From Branchipolynoe longqiensis (lineage: Eukaryota; Annelida; Polychaeta; Phyllodocida; Polynoidae): a stretch of DNA of 64,000 bases. This document shows positions 61,060-64,000 of this stretch, piece by piece; the stretch's first letter is position 1, and each line of letters begins with the position of its first letter. The notes beneath the pieces were generated by a model. That model made no database searches, had not been told where the DNA came from, and saw only the letters and a list, made by a program, of their open reading frames with translations. The stretch covers positions 2,501,923-2,565,922 of the forward strand of contig CM059199.1 in NCBI GenBank assembly GCA_030323885.1, given 5' to 3'. A program made the position numbers and the translations under genes.

Positions 61060-61480
61060 GGCGATCCAAGTGGTTTGTTTAATTAATGTCATCACGAATA
61101 ACTAACTACTCTCCCGACGTCACTATGGAAGGACATTCCGATGTCAACTGGTGGCGAATCATTGGTGACGTGTGCCCAGATCAGGGGGCTGATGTATACA
61201 GGGGGCACTCGGCCAGGGGTGGTGACTTCCGGTCGGCAGAGGGGCCGGGAATTAGCAGCCCCTAATTACTTAGTTAAAGGATCGATGACTCCTCACAAGG
61301 GCCATCTTTGGGGGCATATTGCCACGGGCAGAGAAATTATCACCAGGGAACCCTTATCGGGCGGCTGCACACTGCATCGGCTCGGGCAGCATACGGTTGC
61401 CTTGTTTGGCGCGACGTTGACTCAGCTGCGCAGTGCAAATTTCAACTGCTGCCTGTCTGGAGGGGTTGTGAGGGGTTTGG
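61060..61480. promoter_or_regulatory. Non-repetitive island, candidate intronic enhancer
   Basis: About 400 bp of balanced, non-repetitive sequence in repeat-rich surroundings. AT-core homeodomain words are GTTTAATTAATGTC near 61076 and CCCTAATTACTTAGTTAAAG near 61260. A weak frame from 61141 shows no domain. Could be conserved regulatory DNA. Confidence 0.4.
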
Positions 61481-61485
61481 GGTTT

Positions 61486-61601
61486 GGTTGTTGGGGTATT
61501 ACGTCCTGGCAACATCTAAGGTCATATCACCACGGGTGCCTACTTGTGATTGTGCGCACACATGGCGACTTTATAGTGCTGCCCTAATGGGATGTGGTAC
61601 A
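61486..61601 (-). mobile_element. SINE family 1, tail-side fragment
   Basis: GGTTGTTGGGGTATTACGTC to CATGGCGACTTTATAGTGCT, then stops. Confidence 0.85.
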
Positions 61602-61790
61602 GGCATTAAAATACATATTAGCTCGCTATTGATATAATATATATGAAGTTTATAACTATTAGTATTATTATATAATCATTCATTTCAAGTATATGTAGCA
61701 TACACTCTATTCAGCTTGCAGGGCAATGAAGCGAAGACTTCTCGTGCCAATACTGTTTTATACCATGTAGCTTGTAACCTAGCCCCTTGA
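61602..61790. other. Spacer
   Basis: AT-rich, unique. No feature. Confidence 0.4.
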
Positions 61791-61955
61791 AAAGCTGCAT
61801 GTTTTGAATTTCTGCCATTTTTCTGAGATAAATATATTTAATTGGTTGTTAATGTTATAACCTACCATACTTTAGTTTGAAGTAACTTTCATTTTGAATG
61901 GCTAACTTTTGAGATATTTGAAGTGCAGCCATCCTAAATTGATTTTGGCAAGCAT
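61791..61955. mobile_element. MITE family I fragment
   Basis: AAAGCTGCATGTTTTGAATT, GAGATAAATATATTTAATTG and TGAAGTAACTTTCATTTTGA match family I from its left end to its middle; the right half is replaced by the polypurine array. Confidence 0.7.
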
Positions 61956-62395
61956 GGTTGGGGGGGGGGGGGAGGGTCGGGGAGTGGAGGGGAGGGTTAA
62001 GGAGTTGGGGGGAGGGGGTAGAAAGGCGATGAGGGGAGAGGGAAGGGGGGCGGGGAGCGGAGGGCCATAGAGGAGAGGGCACAAGAGGGGTGGGGAGGGG
62101 AGGAGAGGGCAGAAGAGGGGTAAAGAGGGGAGGGGAGCGGAGGGACATAGAGGAAAGGGCAGAAGAGGAGTAGAGAGGGGAGGGGAGGGGAGCGGAGGGA
62201 CATAGAGGAGAGGGCAGAAGAGGGGTAGAGAGGGGAGGGGAGCGGACGGACATAGAGGAGAGGGCAGAAGAGGGGTAGAGGAGAGGGAAGGGGAGGGTAG
62301 GGACATAGAGGAGAGGCAGAATAGGGGTAGAGAGGAGAGGGAAGGGGCGCGTAGGGACACAGATGAGAGGGACATAGAGGAGAGGAGAGGATTGC
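61956..62395. repeat. Polypurine minisatellite, unit about 60 bp
   Basis: GGACATAGAGGAGAGGGCAG, AAGAGGGGTAGAGAGG and GGAGGGGAGCGGA recur about seven times. Nearly pure purine on the top strand, so triplex- and G4-prone. Antisense Ser/Pro/Leu frames are compositional. Confidence 0.9.
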
Positions 62396-62790
62396 GTGTA
62401 AACTAATTCTCTTCATGCCGGAACAAAAAATCTCAGATTTTGGGTGTTTTGTACAATGAGATCACGTCAATGTGATCTCATCTGGGCAGGCATGACAAGT
62501 GAACCAATGAGAATAAGAGCCAAGACGAGAAGTGGTGGAAGCCTAGTTTATTTGCTGAGGCCCATCTGGCTGAGCAATAACCGCCCTACCATAGAAAAAG
62601 TTTAAACTGGCGCTGAGGTGAGCCTAACAAGCTCTGACTGGCCTATGGCAACATGGTGGTGGCGCCAGGATAGTGCAGCGGGAACCGGCCCGCAGCGACT
62701 ATGACAATAAATATTGTGGGTTATAATAAAAGGCAACATTAAATGCCAGGATCCTGAAGGATATAGGAATAGAGCTCCGCCCCTTTATAC
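62396..62790. other. Intron sequence with a small hairpin
   Basis: TGAGATCAC (62457-62465) and GTGATCTCA (62472-62480) form a 9-bp inverted repeat around GTCAAT. The rest (ATGGTGGTGGCGCCAGG near 62653) is unique. No gene. Confidence 0.5.
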
Positions 62791-63060
62791 TCATAGTAAT
62801 AAATTATATATCCCATATATGCATATGTGAATATATATTTGTAGCCATAGAACGGATTTATACATATAATAAGTATAAACGCGCTCTATACATATATATA
62901 ACTTATAAGTTATGAATGTGTATAGCCGAGCCCTCTCCATACAAATTGATATATATATGCAAAATACTCTCTGAACCAGTATCACAGTGTTGTATATATA
63001 TATATATATAATCAAATATATAGTATATATATATGAATGAGGTCATATCAGGACGGTGTA
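62791..63060. repeat. AT-rich microsatellite region
   Basis: TATATA/ATATAC repeats, with (TA)n at 62993-63010 and 63020-63033, ending in a short SINE tail-like word (GGTCATATCAGGACGG, 63043). Confidence 0.8.
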
Positions 63061-63603
63061 TAGATATATATTTGTATAATATATCCACACTGCCTCTTCA
63101 CCGTAGCAATTGGACACACAAAGTGCTATATTTTACTGCAGAAAGCATCATATTTTTTTAGAAAAGCATCGGCTATAGACTACATTGGGGATTATTCCAT
63201 TCACACCAGCCCCTCCCCTACCATTTCATTCATTCAGACGTTCAATCTGAGCCCCGGCCTCACCTGACGAGGTACCATTGTGCCAGACTGCCAGCTAGCA
63301 GGTGATGCGGCGGGTGGCGGGGGCCGGGTGGGGCCGATTAATGGCACGTGGGAACGTGGGGCTACCTGCGACTGATTACCCCTCGTCACACACGCCCAGC
63401 CGGGTTGCCAACCCTCACGGTTTTGCCGTAAGGTGTGTGATATTTTATGTCCCCATCATCACCTTGTGCAATCTTCTGGTTTTTCATTTTAGTAATCTTA
63501 TATAAATCTTACGGATTATTGTGTCGGAAATGCACCATAGATCATCTAAGATTACAAATTTTATTCCACCAGCCCCCCAATATAACAATTAACATCCCTT
63601 AAG
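63061..63603. other. Intron sequence with a GC-richer island
   Basis: The 63230-63420 stretch is GC-rich and unique, with GGCCGATTAATGGCACGTGG near 63333 combining a homeodomain core and an E-box. No exon recognised. Confidence 0.4.
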
Positions 63604-63605
63604 GT

Positions 63606-63833
63606 AAAGTTGCATATTCCGATGCTTTTGAGATTCTGTCATTTTTCTGGGATAAAGATATTAAATTGATTGTTATAACCTACCTTACTTTGGTCTGGCG
63701 TTAAGTTTTGGGATATTTTAAATGCAAAAATGTTTAATAAGTGAATCATTATCTAAGTTAGATATGTAGAATCAGGTTTAGATAATTGTTTTGGTTTTTA
63801 AAATGTGATGCTTCATCGGACTATGCAGCTTTA
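63606..63833. mobile_element. MITE family I copy, short and complete
   Basis: AAAGTTGCATATTCCGATGC at left and GCATAGTCCGATGAAGC in reverse at right, with TTAA-like flanks. 228 bp, shorter than the 360-bp copies. Interior GAGATAAAGATATTAAATTG-type words are shared. Gives the empty site for the family H insertion at 55455. Confidence 0.85.
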
Positions 63834-64000
63834 AGATCTTCTAGTTTTTTATTTTCATTTTCCAATGTTGGCCACCCCTGCCTACCTGGCAGCACCTACC
63901 ACAGGTGAGCCTTTAATTAAGGCCCGTCGCGGTGGAGGGTGGTGGTGGGGTGCAGTGTCCACACCATCCACCTACCTGTGCTGCATTCATCTTCACCCGG
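63834..64000. other. Right edge, intron sequence
   Basis: Unique; TGAGCCTTTAATTAAGGCCC near 63906 is an AT-core palindrome-like word. No homeodomain exon before the edge. Confidence 0.45.

Noticed and set aside
1..64000. Other Hox exons or homeobox sequences in the window
   Set aside because: No frame shows a WFQNRR motif, and the only YPWM hexapeptide is in the exon at 41555. Very short exons could still be missed by eye.

Overview
This window reads as nuclear DNA from a bilaterian invertebrate, not a microbe. There is no operon-like gene packing, and coding potential is almost absent. The sequence is full of tRNA-derived SINEs, MITEs, minisatellites and long (TA)n, (GA)n and poly-G/C tracts. 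The one clear protein-coding feature is the first coding exon of a Hox gene at 41555-42326 (+). Its N-terminus (MSSYFVNSLTSCY) and hexapeptide (IYPWMRRMH) fit the Hox5/Sex combs reduced group. A lophotrochozoan source (mollusc, brachiopod or annelid) is plausible, but this is inference: the homeodomain and C-terminus, which would settle it, are not in the window.

Layout. Positions 1-8000 are mostly low-complexity DNA: C-rich, polypurine and CT-rich blocks and several CpG-rich stretches with no supportable gene. From 8000 to 28000 there is AT-rich intergenic DNA holding SINEs, MITEs and four large tandem arrays with periods of about 60, 66, 49 and 19 bp. From 28000 to 41340 come CpG-rich blocks, a 1.3-kb cytosine-rich minisatellite, another cluster of nested transposons and finally the proximal upstream region of the Hox gene. 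The promoter and exon occupy 41340-42326. From 42327 to the right edge is apparently intron 1, at least 21.6 kb long. It contains an 18-bp satellite, further MITEs and SINEs, two LINE remnants, a foldback element and a few non-repetitive islands that look like candidate enhancers.

The most informative signals concern how mobile elements interact. Two SINE families act as molecular tape: several MITEs sit inside them with clean TA or AATATA target duplications, and other copies give the empty site. One SINE has an internal 49-bp segment amplified about 17 times, so a local satellite was born inside a retroposon. At least three MITE families with different terminal repeats appear to share an internal core related to TTTTGAACATG. 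Around the Hox gene I note a CCAAT/E-box/CArG-TATA promoter, a cluster of TTTATG sites upstream, four CTCF-like motifs across the window, and an intronic MEIS-PBX-HOX composite motif.

All calls were made by eye. Repeat boundaries are usually good to about 5-20 bp where inverted termini or target duplications are visible, and looser elsewhere.
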